The translations under genes were made by a program, and so were the position numbers. 64,000 bases of DNA from Armillaria gallica (taxonomy: Eukaryota > Basidiomycota > Agaricomycetes > Agaricales > Physalacriaceae): NCBI GenBank assembly GCA_037576215.1, contig JBANDB010000005.1:3720001-3784000 (forward strand). The letters run 5' to 3'. A model generated the notes under the pieces. That model did not search any database, had not been told where the DNA came from, and worked only from the letters and a program-made list of their open reading frames with translations. Positions 24,321 to 35,718 of the stretch are shown here, one piece after another (within the stretch, counting starts at the first letter, position 1; every line of letters starts with the position of its first letter).

Positions 24321-25643
24321 TGATGAACCTATTGACTCCTGCGGGCAGAAAACACAAGACCTGTAACGGCGAGTGTAGTCAAGCACAGAATCTGAAGGCA
24401 GGTTTTAGCGAGTCTAGTCTTGCACCTCCGTGCGATGACTGTAGCTTCCTGGTGGTGTAGCGAAGTATTGCTACGCTTTGTTATGATTCTCTGAAGGCTG
24501 TTCAGAGGCTCAAAGTATGTACGCGAACTTTCCTGGAAGGGAAAAGATACGTAAACGTGGATGTATGCTGAGCGGGGGTGACCTAGATGCGGCGCGAACT
24601 ATGTGGTGTCGGAATCCTGGCTACGGTTCCGGTAGAATCTATTTTCCTATGCTCACGTACTTTCTTTAGAGAAACGCAGAGATGGAGCTGGCTTATCTAG
24701 AGAAACTCGAATTAGTATCGTTCCTAACTTATAGGAACAGTATGCTGTTGGTGTTAGAGACTAAAGTTCGGAATCCTAGCTACGGATTACCCTTTGAAGT
24801 CTTCAGGTATGCGAATTTATGACAGGAGGATGACAAACAAGGTAGTCTTTATATGATACCCTTGCTTGTGTTTTGGACGAGAGGATGTGAATCAAGTTAT
24901 TTAACACTGGGTAGCTAGCGAGTTTTGGAGAAACTTCACCAAGTGTTATATCTCTTAAGAACGTAGAGATATTAACTTTAATTCGCATGTATTGGGTGGT
25001 ATGTGTGGTGTATGTATCCTCTATGGAGAACTGTCCTTTTTCTATCTACAGGCCGTTATCTTTTATACTACAGAACTGTACTTGCTAAGTAAGCAAACTT
25101 TTGCCTTGGCTTGATAACCGCAGTACATGATTTGTGAGCGTAGCGAACTATTTGTAACCGTAGTTCACTATACCGTGTGCTACTCTACTGTGCATACTTA
25201 TTAAAAGTTCGCGTAGCCTAATAAAGCTACGGAAGGTTTACTAATTTACTTACTACTTACTCAGCCACAGTTAATGGCTCACTAATCTCTACTATATTTC
25301 TAAGCTGTAAAGGCATATCCATATGGCCTCTTGAGAATCCGTAGCTATGCATAGCCTACGCGTAGTTAAACCGCGTGATCGTATGGCTCTGTCCACGTGC
25401 AAAGGCCCAGAATAATGACGCGTGTCTAATTTACTGCGGAAGGATTGGCAATCAATGTGCCTTGAGGCAAAATGACTCATAGATATCGGAGTGAAAGTTC
25501 ACGTGGAGTGGGAAATTTAATATGATTCGACCTGTGCCGGACTTGCAACGTTTGGTTTAGTGAAAGGCCGCATAAGGGAGATAGGCGATAAATTGTAAGT
25601 GGTGTTTGCGATTTCAGAGCGCACAGAGCCTTGAGGCTCATCA
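24321..25643 (+). repeat. Solo LTR L5, CpG-rich, inside Helitron
   Basis: A 1323-bp insertion with TG..CA ends (TGATGAACCTATTGACTCC..TTGAGGCTCATCA) and inverted terminal repeat TGATGARCCT. ACGA flanks it exactly on both sides (24317-24320 and 25644-25647), and copy 1 of the Helitron provides the empty site at about 1370. It has no internal coding region, so it is a solo LTR left by recombination or a non-autonomous form. It retains many CpG that its sister L4 has lost, and is the last event in the hAT, Helitron, LTR nest. Confidence 0.85.
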
Positions 25644-25647
25644 ACGA

Positions 25648-27857
25648 ACAGCAGCAGCAATAGTATTGCACACAAAAGTCTTTTCACCACCTTCAGCACT
25701 ATGCAGAAATACCAATTTCCCTTGTTCATTTATAGCAGAGTCAAGCACAGTATTATAAGCAGTCTTTTGCTCTTCATTGAATGTTTGGAGATTGTTAGCA
25801 ACTAATTGCTGCAGAGATGGGATATCATAGGCCAGCTGTGCAGCCAGAAGAGGATTATCTTCATAAGCAGCCCAGTCCATGATAGAGGCTGGCATCTTGG
25901 TCCACTCAGAGAGACGATGACCATGAGATTGAAGAAGCTTATTGATAAGATGGAGACCAAAATCATAGAGCTGAGCATCTGTTGGATTTGGAACATCACA
26001 TTGGCGGAGCTTATGTGCCAAATCATCACCAATGTTCTCCTTGAACTCTTCCCACAGCTCATCTGGCTTTGCTGGCTGGCAGAAGAGAAGAAGGGTTATA
26101 AATAGTGATCGCAACTGTGCCCCTGACTGCATAATAGCTGCCTCCTGTAAGCATTGTCTCCATTCATTATCATTTTCCAGCAATCCCATAGCAATGCATG
26201 CTTCTTTAAAAGTAGCACACTCCACATTGTTGACAGTGCGTAAGTGTTGGAAGGATTGAGCACTGGTAACAGCAGTCAAAAGAAGCTGCAGATAGAACCG
26301 CTCGCCAGATGAGGGGGCAGCTTGATACATTCGGCCAATGGTAACACCAATAGTTGTGTATCTTTGGCATGGATTCCAGTGTTTCTTGCTGCTGTTCCAG
26401 GTATAGTGGGCAGGAATGTCTTGATACAGATACTGATGTGCACTGGGATCTCTTTTGTTGAGATCAAACCATTGTAACAGAGTAGTTGTCTTTGCCTCTG
26501 CAGCTGCTAACACCTCTTCTGGACTGTCATTCTCATCATATGTAATAAGCTGTTCATCAGGGAGATGGACCTGAAGACGGACAACATTTGGCTCCTCCTG
26601 ATGTAGCCGAAATGAAAAGATTCTCCAGCATGATTCAATAGCAGAGATATAGCATGCATCCAGAAACTCCTTAATCTCATCATGATCCTGAACCTCTAAT
26701 GTAGTCCTGTCATGGCCCTTGTAGATGTATTTATGGATATATTTGATGGCCTTGACAGAAACACAAACCTCCACATTGATGTGACAGTTATATTTTGCAC
26801 TGAGATAAGGATTGTATGGGACAATATCACAGTTGGTATAGACAGTACGGGTTTCACCACGTATTTTAACATACTCACGACCATTGTTAGGATGTGCCAA
26901 ATTGGGATATCCATCAGTGGTGAATTCAGTATGCTCATTGAAGTCTTTTGGAAAGTTTTTTGAACAGTGACCATTGGGCTTCTTGCAGCAATGATCACAT
27001 GGACCATGGACCATGCATCTGGTGACAATCTCATAAAGAATTGGTTGGGTAACAGGATCAGGAATCTGAGCACATGAGACTGAATCAGCATCAGCAGGTG
27101 TGCAAATCTTGTCTTCAGGATTCAGAAAAATCAAAAGATGCATATGAGGGAGTCCACACTTCTGAAATTTAATAGTATGCACTATAGCCCTGACTTTTCC
27201 AAATATTCCACCCTTCTTGATTTCATCCAGTAAGGCCTCCTTCTTCAACTGGAAGACCCTGGCCACAATATCTGGTCGATCCTCCACTTTCTGATCTGGT
27301 CCATCTGTATGCTTTAGAGCTTCAACAATTTCTGGCCACTGTGGGTTTGCTGTCATTGTAAGAAAGATATCTGGCTTCTGCAAAGCTCTACAAATTGCCA
27401 TAGAATCCTGATACAGCTGATACATTGCACGGGGACTGCCAGTATGTGATGAAGGTAGGACAATACGCTGGCCAGAGTCTTGCAATCCATCAGCATTAGT
27501 AGCTGCATCCACCACTCCCTTATACAGATCTGCATGGATAGTTTTCTGATTGTGTCGAACCCAGTTGAGATTACTTTGTTCAATTGAGGCCCATGCATCT
27601 ACAATATATTGTTGGTACAGCCGTCCTTCTCTATACAATGGTGCATTTGGTTCAAATATTGGACGATCCTGTAGGTGGTAAACATGATACATATGCTGAG
27701 TAATCTTTTTCTGTTCTCTATGTTCACTTGTTTCAGTTTCTTCCAGAAGCATATGTATATTCCAACCCAATTCTCCATGTGGAAAAAGGAGAACATAATG
27801 AAGAGGTTGATAACTTGGATGAAGTTGGCTAATGCGTTTGAGAGAATGATCATGCAT
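25648..27857 (-). CDS. Helitron Rep/helicase, long ORF (interrupted)
   Basis: About 735 codons are open on the minus strand. In order: RISQLHPSYQPLHYVLLFPH typical of Helitron proteins; the Rep HxH motif in GLPHMHLLIFL (about residue 238); a Cys/His cluster (CDHCCKK..HCSKNF); the two-tyrosine stretch KYIHKYIYKG (about residue 372); and the start of the helicase. The Walker A here reads AEGGEKT: two glycines are changed to Glu by G-to-A transitions, while copy 1 keeps AGGGGKT, so helicase activity is probably lost. The ORF runs into L5, which supplies an artificial end. Upstream it is separated from the next ORF by a single TGA at 27873. Confidence 0.87.
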
Positions 27858-27872
27858 ACATAAAACAATATC

Positions 27873-28886
27873 TCAATCATTTTGAACAGGCTCAGATCCA
27901 TCTCCAGGAATAATAGCAGCCAACTCATTTACTGTTGGAAGATTATATCGTCGCCCATCAGTTTCATCACCCACATGCAATCGTACTTCAATATTTGGAT
28001 ACTCTTCACGGGGCTTTTCTTTCATAATGAGATATGCATGTCGATATAAAGTAACATATGGATTCACATCCTGCATTAAATCCTGTAATTGGGACATGAT
28101 TTCAGGATTTAAGTTAGGATTGCGGCGATTACACATATGCAATGCCTCCACTGGATTATGTATATACAGCTGTGCATAAGACAATTTCCCCTCTTCCTCA
28201 GGCAGCAGAGATCCCATCCGGTGATGAAGCTCACCAGATACACAAAAGCAGTATTGTCCTGAAGAGTTGGTAATTGCCTCATCAACTTTTACAGCCATGG
28301 ATGTAAATGCCAATGCTGCATTATACTGCCTGATATCCTGTAAGAAGGCTTTTGACATTGGATTGTCACCACAAAGAAGATTTTGAAGAATGGCAGGAGC
28401 AGGAAGAAGAGGAGGTAATTTGACCTGCCCCTGTAGACAGCACATCTCAAAATGCAGTGTAGCTTTTGACTTATTTTTAATTCGCTCATCATGCCAATGT
28501 AATGCCCCACAACATTCACACATCCATTTTCTACTCCCAATATCATGCTGGGAGTACACCTTAGCATATAGACATCTTGCCAGAGGAAGTGGTACAGAAA
28601 CAGCATGCGGTGGTTGATGCTGATGTGGTAATGATAATGGTGGCTGTGGAGGTGGTGAAGGTAATCGTGATCCTTCAGGAGCACCACCATGTAATTGTCT
28701 ATGACGTCTACTTCTTGGAAAGATAGGAAGAGTTGGTACTACAGGCATGGGATGTTCACGTGGACAATCTAACTGAGATGAAATATGTGTCTCAGGTGGT
28801 ACATTGATATTTAAGCGTGGAAGTTCAATATTAGGATCAGGACTTGGACATGGTGATCGACCACGACGGTCAGAGGAGGGGGTCAT
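27873..28886 (-). CDS. Helitron N-terminal ORF
   Basis: A 337-codon frame starting at the ATG at 28886. The first 100 residues are Pro/Ser/Arg-rich and probably disordered. Then comes a zinc-finger-like Cys/His block (CECCGALHWHDER..HFEMCCLQG), followed by LQDIRQYNAALAFTSM and GELHHRMGSLLPEEEG..AQLYIHNP, which are characteristic of the region before Rep in Helitron proteins. It stops at TGA 27873-27875; the next ORF continues in the same frame (DIVLCMHDHSL). CGA at that codon would make one protein of about 1400 residues with the downstream parts, so these are best read as one broken gene. Confidence 0.85.
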   Translation of the reverse strand: MTPSSDRRGRSPCPSPDPNIELPRLNINVPPETHISSQLDCPREHPMPVVPTLPIFPRSRRHRQLHGGAPEGSRLPSPPPQPPLSLPHQHQPPHAVSVPLPLARCLYAKVYSQHDIGSRKWMCECCGALHWHDERIKNKSKATLHFEMCCLQGQVKLPPLLPAPAILQNLLCGDNPMSKAFLQDIRQYNAALAFTSMAVKVDEAITNSSGQYCFCVSGELHHRMGSLLPEEEGKLSYAQLYIHNPVEALHMCNRRNPNLNPEIMSQLQDLMQDVNPYVTLYRHAYLIMKEKPREEYPNIEVRLHVGDETDGRRYNLPTVNELAAIIPGDGSEPVQND

Positions 28887-29425
28887 CTAAAGACGCTGAA
28901 GACGATCCTGCTCCCGTTCTTAATGACAATTCTGCTCTGGTGTAACTGGAGCTGGAAAATCGAAATAATCATTCTCTCTGGTAGGAGTGGAGGGAGACCT
29001 ATTAAAAGAAAGCTGTGAGCATTAATCTTGGAGAAATAAGAGTGGTACATACATCACAGGGGATGGAAAGGCAGAAATTGTAGCAATGCTGTGTGAGGAA
29101 GAGCCAAAGAGCCAAAGACATCTGTAGAGAAAATCAGCAACAAAGAGCTTTAATCAAAGATTGATAGACAGTACTGTGAGAGATCCCAGAAGTCCTTATT
29201 ATATATCACAGGGCTGTAATGTTTGCCTGGGATGATACACTGTGAGGGGGGGTGGAACAGAGCAGAGGGTAAGAAGGAAAGGGCACAGGCTTGAAGCCAC
29301 ACCATTGCAGCATGGCGAAGTTCAAACTCAGCCGGAATTGGCCGGGGTATGGCAATGGCCAGAAAATTCAAACTCAGCTTATTATGTCAGCTTTGATGCT
29401 ACCTCTCTTAATATATAGATATAGA
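28887..29425 (-). other. Helitron 5' non-coding region
   Basis: About 540 bp lie between the first ATG of the Helitron ORF and the proposed 5' TC terminus. No ORF stands out. It probably contains the promoter and 5' untranslated region. The phrase TTCAAACTCAGC occurs twice (about 29320 and 29365, plus strand). Confidence 0.5.
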
Positions 29426-29752
29426 TTTGTGCTGGCAATCTGTTAGCCCAAATTGATATGCATACACTAGCTGCGTACCTAATTTCCTTTCTCAAGCCTG
29501 CTTAGACTCATTGGTCCTTTTATGAACAAGTTCTTTCTCCACATCTAGTTTATCATCATCTGAGAGCTTGATGGGTTGCTAGAAAGCAGACTCCTCAGCT
29601 GAGATGCCTGTGGTCCTGCTTCTCTTTGGTGATGAAGGCCTTTGATTGGCATCAACCTCAGAAGTCATATCATTATAGGGTTGTTTGCATTTATTCAAGA
29701 ATTTTGTATGTTGAGTAGCTTTCAATGCTTTCAAGAGAGTGGAGTTGGCCAT
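29426..29752 (-). pseudogene. hAT-2 transposase N-terminal exon
   Basis: Minus strand from ATG 29752: MANSTLLKALKATQHTKFLN, then a Lys/Ser-rich stretch (RPSSPKRSRTTG) and LSDDDKLDVEKELVHKRTNE. This is a plausible hydrophilic, disordered N-terminus of a hAT transposase. It directly abuts the Helitron 5' end, and the remainder of the transposase resumes at 22856 on the same strand, so the simplest reading is one gene split by the Helitron. Two in-frame stops are present. The link is inferred from position, not from motif. Confidence 0.55.
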
Positions 29753-29925
29753 TGTGACAAGGACTAGTGTGAGAGAGACACTAGGACAGCCAGCCTTTAT
29801 AGCATGTTAATTAGTGCCACCTAGAGGTATATCTATTTGCCACACCTGTGACTTTGTAGGTTAGACATCAAGCAAAACAATTACTACATTAATTGAATTC
29901 CTAAAAACAATGATGAGTAAAAACA

Positions 29926-30600
29926 ATGGTACAACTGCTGAGTACTTACCTAGTCATATGTGCTGTCTGGGTATTTCCCTGCAGAAAAGAGACTTTGGTG
30001 GATATGGCAGAGACAGTAAGACAAGAGCTAAAGGTTTTATATGCTGTGGGCCCAATGGATGAACACAGAGTTTTTCTTATGATCTTGAAACAAATTACAC
30101 ATCTATGTACAGAGACAATAAGCAGGACATACTTTCCATTTGCAAAGATGCCAGAGGTCTGGCTATCTACTGTCACTGCTATCATTTGCCTTCATATATG
30201 GCACCAACTCACTTGGGATGTGGCTTTTTAAAATCCAAGTTGTGGTATGCTGACAGAAGCAACTGTTATTAGTGATAGCAGCAAGTATGAAAAAAGAGTA
30301 CGCACTCTACTATTGGTGTAATGGAATCTGCAAGGTTGTCAAGGCTGCTAGGTGCCATCTGAAATCTTAGAGAAGAGCCTGAAGATAGCAGACTTGAAGG
30401 AGTGGGATTGACATTCAATGACAGATCAATGAGAACTGTTAGAATACAACTAAATCCAACAGCTGAATATACCAGATGCACCTCCAAACCTGGAATAGAA
30501 TTTACCCATTTGATCTTGGATGATGTTCCTGTGAACATTTGGATGTTATCCAGAAGGTTCTCTTGTGTGCAACTCCATTGACCTAATTGGTTTAAACATA
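29926..30600 (+). pseudogene. Unknown plus-strand coding remnant
   Basis: Two coding-like segments: 29926-30231 (101 codons, with ETVRQELKVLYAVGPMDEHR) and a separate frame at about 30290-30560 reading VGLTFNDRSMRTVRIQLNPT and on to IEFTHLILDDVPVNIW, broken once by a stop. They may be exons of one gene. No domain is recognised. Confidence 0.3.
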
Positions 30601-31640
30601 CCAATAGTTGTTCCTATAAATAGTGAGCTTCCAACTGAGCCATAAGATATGACTTTACCTTATTTCTTTGTGTTTTGTCATTGTGCAATAGTATTCCTAG
30701 TAGAAGCAAAATCTACCGAATACAAGATTGGTACACTCCAGTTATATGTATAGCCAGTGTATGTGTATATTTGTTCTTACTATATATAGTAGTAGGACCT
30801 CAGACACATTGATTTGCTATATTAATACATCTATAGAAAGAATATCAATTGTGACTAAGATATGTACATCTGTGACTATGCTTAAATATTGGCATTTATA
30901 CTGCAGATCTTCATCTTTTCTCATCTCATCTCAGTTGGCTTGATTTTATTTATTTTCACACCTTACAACTGACAAAAACCTGGTCTGACAAGTCAAAAAA
31001 GTTAAGACTGAGGAAATATTTAACCAGTAACTTTTAAAAGACATTGGACAAAAGCCAATGTTTTTGTACCTATGAAAATAGTGAAAATATTCAAAGTTTC
31101 TTTACAGTTTTTTTTCTGAAAAAAGTACTGAAAATATCTTGAATTTTTCACTGTTTTATACAAAATCTGCAAAATACAGTAAAATGTTTTAAATATTTTT
31201 ACTAATTTCTTAGCAAAATTACTTGAAAAAAAACTTTGTATATTTTTAATGTATTTATGAGTGAAAATACTCAAAATTTTGTGCAGTGAGAATGGTCAGC
31301 TCATACAACATCACAACTCTGAGACATTACTATTGATTGACCAGAAGTGTCAATCAAATTGTCAAGTTGTGCACAATTCCTCAATAGCTCCCCATCTTAT
31401 GAAAAATTTTAGCATGAGCCTTTTGAGAATATAAACAATCATTTTACCAACTTTCCGATTTTTTTGCAACAGTCTAGTAGTCGAGCAAATGTTGTCAGTG
31501 AAGTTGTCAAAACAAGTGGAGAAGTGTCAAGTGTGACAAGTGGTGACCCAAGATGCCGAAGCCAGCTTCACTGGCAACCAAGCAGGCCGGTGCACGTCTG
31601 CCTTTCTCCTCAACCACGATCACAATCCTATTCATGAACG
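30601..31640. other. AT-rich gap with GAAAATAYTCAAA-type repeats
   Basis: No gene. Between 31020 and 31290 the sequence is very AT-rich and contains repeated GTGAAAATATTCAAAG-like words in both orientations (for example about 31079, 31127 and 31259). The ORF on the minus strand here is a composition artefact. Confidence 0.5.
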
Positions 31641-31689
31641 TATACATGTTCCTTCAGTGAATGCAACATGTCAATCACAATGCATGTCT

Positions 31690-32465
31690 CTGGGTCTGTA
31701 ACTGACAAAAGCGAGGACCTGGGACATTCCAGACTGCCCTATGTAACCATAATGCGCCAACAAGAGCTTCAGATCTTGGCTTTGCAACATGAGCATAGGA
31801 AACAAGATCTCATTCTGCAGGAGGTGAAGGACAGTTTTGTGATGTAGCTAAAGGAAGTCGAATCCCAGATGAACAGGAAGCTGGAGGCATTGCAAGAGCA
31901 GCAAAGGTGGTTTGGTCAAGAATTACACGAATTAAGCAGAGGAGAAGGTGTGCAATGAGTTCTTATATTGCTTACTTGCAGCTAACGATACTCTTATTTT
32001 ATCAGTGTTGCTGCCCCCATTCCAAAGCCTATCTCTTGACTACCTTCAGACACCAAAAGCTTTCACGGTGTCGCATTCCCAATGCGATATATTTTATCCT
32101 GGATCTCTACCAGCAACACCCAGAGCTTCAGTGCCAAACCCATAACATCCTCACTCATCACCTATCCATTCACCACACCATGCTCAATCTTCCACCAACG
32201 ATCCACGTGTTGTGCTCTGAAATTGATTTCACATGGTCTCAATAAAATTCATTCCTGTGCTGACAGCCTTTTATCCATCCTCTCCCATCTCCATTGGTGA
32301 AATCAATCACGAGAATCCTGAAGAGCAAGTTGCTGAGTGGCTCAAGTCTGACAAGCTCGGTGGGCACAGGGCCAGGGTCAGCTGGAATCTGTTTATTGTG
32401 TCTGGTACTAATCTACAAATTTTAGATGATGCATACGTACACACTCTGTTCTTGCATTGCCTGTA
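31690..32465 (+). pseudogene. Coiled-coil protein remnant
   Basis: The frame VTDKSEDLGHSRLPYVTIMR leads into a heptad-like stretch RQQELQILALQHEHRKQDLI and on to ESQMNRKLEALQEQQRWF, with one TAG in between. A 34-bp intron is possible near 31948-31981 (GTGTGC..TTGCAG), followed by a Pro/Ser-rich region and a C-terminal segment ENPEEQVAEWLKSDKLGGHR, stop at 32463-32465. It converges with the pogo gene on the other strand. Unknown function; the coiled coil suggests self-association. Confidence 0.4.
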
Positions 32466-32704
32466 AAGCATACTGATTTGAGCATGCACCTGGGGGCATG
32501 TGGGAAGGAAGGAGGGATCCCAAGGGTTATATTGACTGCAATATGATGTGTTAGAGTTCTTATGACAGACAAGCTTTTAGAATACAAGGACTTGAAATGT
32601 GGAATAGACTTCGTGAAATACACTCTGATAGAATAGCCAATTCAAATATGAAAACAAGAACTACAATAGCGAGGGACAAGCGAGGGATAGCAAATTTCAA
32701 AACA

Positions 32705-35189
32705 TTAAACAGGGAAAGAAGAAAACACGGGCAGACCATCACAGTAATACGAGAATGCTGGACGAAGCAGGGGATGTCTGTCCATAGGAAAGGTTCCATG
32801 TGGGATCCATGCTGCGTGTTGTGGATGAGGTTGATGTTGATGTTGTTCTGTGAGATGTTGAGTTGACGAGCCTTGAACAAAATTGGGAGAAGGAGAAAAT
32901 TGTATGTTACTGATATCTGCTAATCGTCGACATTGGGTTGGACTTGGCAGTGATGGGGTAACAGGGTGGCTCTGAGTGTTTGCGCCAGGGATAGCAATCT
33001 CAAGCATAGGATGGGGGCATTTTGCAGCATTGGCCTGCTTTGGAAATAGAGCTGAGTATCAGTGGTCATTGTAGAGTTTGGCATGCTCTGTGAAATAGTC
33101 GCATATACGTTGGATAAGGTCCAGCTTGTTGCCCTGCATATCAAGCCCCAGATTCCACAGCACATTTCAAAGCACATCCACCTTTAGAGATGCAAGCAGA
33201 CCAGCGTTAAATACCATATTACCCTAACCAATGGAGTGAGCTTGACATAATGCCATAGATGCATCTTCTCGACAATTCTTCTTATCCTCGGTGGCAATGG
33301 CCCTTGCAGTCTTTGCCTCCTCGGTCCTCTCAGCAGCCTTGAGTCCCTCTGGTGCTGTAACTACCTATGAGCCCAAGCCCACCTGCACCGACCGGTCATT
33401 GCCGTTCTCTTTCTTCTGCTTTTTGTTGTTGAGCTTCATCGAAAGGTGCGTAATGTGAAGTGCAGCCATCTTCCCATGCGCCTTGGCTTGATCCAACTCC
33501 CCTGCGAGTTTGAAGCACCACTGCTTTGAAACAAGATACCATTCTTTGTATTTGCAAACCTTCTGTCTCAACACAGCCATCTGCTCCACATTCAGCACAT
33601 CTGAGCTGTCATCAGATTGATTTTCCCAGCTGTCATCTGATATTAGCTCGTTGTAGACAGAGTCCTCATCTGTGAATGCAGATTCTTCATTAGAGGTGCT
33701 ATTGCTCAGGGCATAGTCTGACTCTGAGCTTGAATCAGGAGAATCAGGGCCAGACAACAAAGCTGATGGGGATCAAGAGGGTGAATGGACCAGGGTTGCA
33801 GGTGGCTCTTCAGCCTCACTAAGCAAGTCTTCATTATCATCATCATCGTCACCCAAAGATGACAATAATGGGGTTGATATGGTAGAAGGGTCAAGAAGAG
33901 AGAAAGAATGTGGCAAAGGAAATCCTTCAGGAAGATGGAGTTGCATAGAGCTGGAGATACTGGGAGCAAAATCAGCATCCATGAAAATGGACATGTTGCA
34001 TTTTGGATGGCCAATTTCATCAACTGTGATACCTGATTTATGCCAAGCTGCCTTGATGGTGTTGACTTTGAAAGCCTCCTTGCGAACCTGTAGATAGACA
34101 CATACAATATCTCTCACAGCCAGAGGATGGTGGTTCATGTGGAGAAACTGCACAGAGGCCTTGTTCCAAAAGCGCTTTAATGGACTAAATGTGCCAACGT
34201 CGTTGGGTTGAAGCCAGTGTGTTGTGTGAGCAATCAGGCAATATAGTATTGTATTTTCTCTCAAAGCAAGTCATATTATGGGGGAAGTATTATGGGAATT
34301 GTGGCCATCATATATCAAGAGCAAGAGTTTGCTTTGGTCTGAATATGCCTGAGCTTGTGGGATGAAATTTGTTTTGAACGAGGCATAGAAAATCTCCTCG
34401 TTGGTCCAGCCAGAACCAGATATTGCTAATCTAAAAGTTGTACCATTCAATAATGAGATGTTGAGTATGAATATAACACATACAACATGTCTTCATCCTT
34501 TGTGAACCATTCCTTACAAAAGAGCTTTCCTTGAAAGACAAAGCATGGCTTAACAGGCACACTGCCATCCATGCAAGTCGTCTTCAAGATGGTGACCAAC
34601 TCTGATCCTCCACACCATAAAAAAACAGCTCCCCTGACCCTTTTCCTCCACCGCCAATCTGGATGCCAATCTCGTCTATATTAAAAATATTGCAAGTAGG
34701 AATATCATTCAAGTTGATGGTATCTTGCAGGAGATCAAAATGTGCCTTCACAGAAGGGTAGTTGAATGCCTGAGCATGTTTTGGATCAAGGCCTGAAGGA
34801 TGTCCAAGGGTGAGGTCAGGATTGCGCTCAATGAATGCCTTGAAAAATTTCTTGGAAGGTGATTGACCACACAGCTCCTCCACCATTGGTCCCATAGTCT
34901 TCTTAGATAGAGGGAATCCCTGTGATGACAAGAATCTTGTTCATGACTTCAAAACCTCTGTCTGTGCCTCTGTAAGTAACTCTTGGGACTGATGAGCAGC
35001 CCTGCACTCATCCGTCTCCCAAAAGAAGTATCGCTGAATCGTCCTGGCCTGCTTAGTGATACCAAGTTCACTTGCTGCATGCTCTAGGCTAGTGTAAATG
35101 CCATTGCTCAGACCCTGGCATGCCAGCTTGATTTGAGCCTCTTTTTCAAGAGCCTTCTTCCTTTTCTGCATGAGTTTTTTGTCAGCCAT
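32705..35189 (-). pseudogene. pogo-like (Tc1/mariner superfamily) transposase with SAP-like C-terminus
   Basis: Minus strand from ATG 35189. N-terminus: basic residues, then an HTH-psq-like segment (AASELGITKQARTIQRYF) and a CENP-B-type HTH (TEAQTEVLKS, FLSSQGFPLSKKTMGPMVEE). DDE domain: NIDEIG (first Asp, about 34680), LLIYDGHNSHN (second Asp, about 34305), LQPNDVG (third Asp, about 34205), so the DDD triad is retained. An intron lies near 34440-34500. C-terminus: acidic Ser-rich stretch, coiled coil (33365-33760), and a SAP-like helix pair LGLDMQGNKLDLIQRICDYF (about 33080-33180). Lesions: stop at about 34935, frameshift near 34585, TGA at about 34268. pogo elements use TA targets; no terminal repeats were located here. 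Confidence 0.83.
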
Positions 35190-35716
35190 GAGAAAGTATT
35201 ATCAGGAATTAGACAGTTGATAGATTAAGGATGATTAGAGGGAATAACACATCAATGTTGACATCGATGCAGGAACCAAGCCTGAATTTGGGTGCAACAG
35301 GAGTGTTCGGCCAAAATCATTGGAGTTTAAAATAAAGTCACACCATATCACTACTCTTTTTCCCTCTCACTTATAAAGCCCAAGCAAAAACTCGTTCATC
35401 TGGATTTTATTGTAATTGACTCATGATATGTCTTAGGCTTATGCTTGTAAATTTTAGTCCTGACAAATGGTCGCTTTATTGCAGTAGCATGGCAGAGCTG
35501 GTATTGTCAACTGAAAACTTAGCTATTAGGCATGTCAAGATAAATCCAAATTATTTTCTGGGTCATGCCAAGAGAATCTGAGTAGACAGTCTCCAAGGTA
35601 GCATATTGAACTACCTATGATAAATAAATTATATGCCCCAGTAAAGAACTGTGGGAGGAAGAAAGCAAAAACCACCAAAATTGACACTTCTGGTTGATCG
35701 ATAGTACTTCAAGTGA
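35190..35716. other. Gap upstream of pogo gene
   Basis: This probably contains the promoter and 5' end of the pogo element. I could not identify its terminal inverted repeat. No other feature seen. Confidence 0.35.
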
Positions 35717-35718
35717 TA

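Larger units (their letters stand above)
22857..29425 (-). mobile_element. Helitron copy 2, nearly full length
   Basis: A 6.57-kb rolling-circle element on the minus strand (5' end at 29425, 3' end at 22857), including the 1323-bp L5 insert. The proposed 5' terminus is TCTATATCTATATATTAAG, preceded by A; the 3' terminus GGGCATAGGCTTG is followed by T. This matches Helitron insertion between A and T without target duplication. The 3' end is confirmed by divergence from copy 1. It interrupts the hAT-2 gene: N-terminal hAT sequence lies at 29426-29752 and the rest resumes at 22856. The coding part has one long ORF for Rep/helicase plus an N-terminal ORF separated by one stop. Confidence 0.88.

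Noticed and set aside
31020..31274. 84-codon minus-strand ORF
   Set aside because: Very AT-rich repeat sequence; Lys/Phe/Ile-rich translation reflects base composition only.
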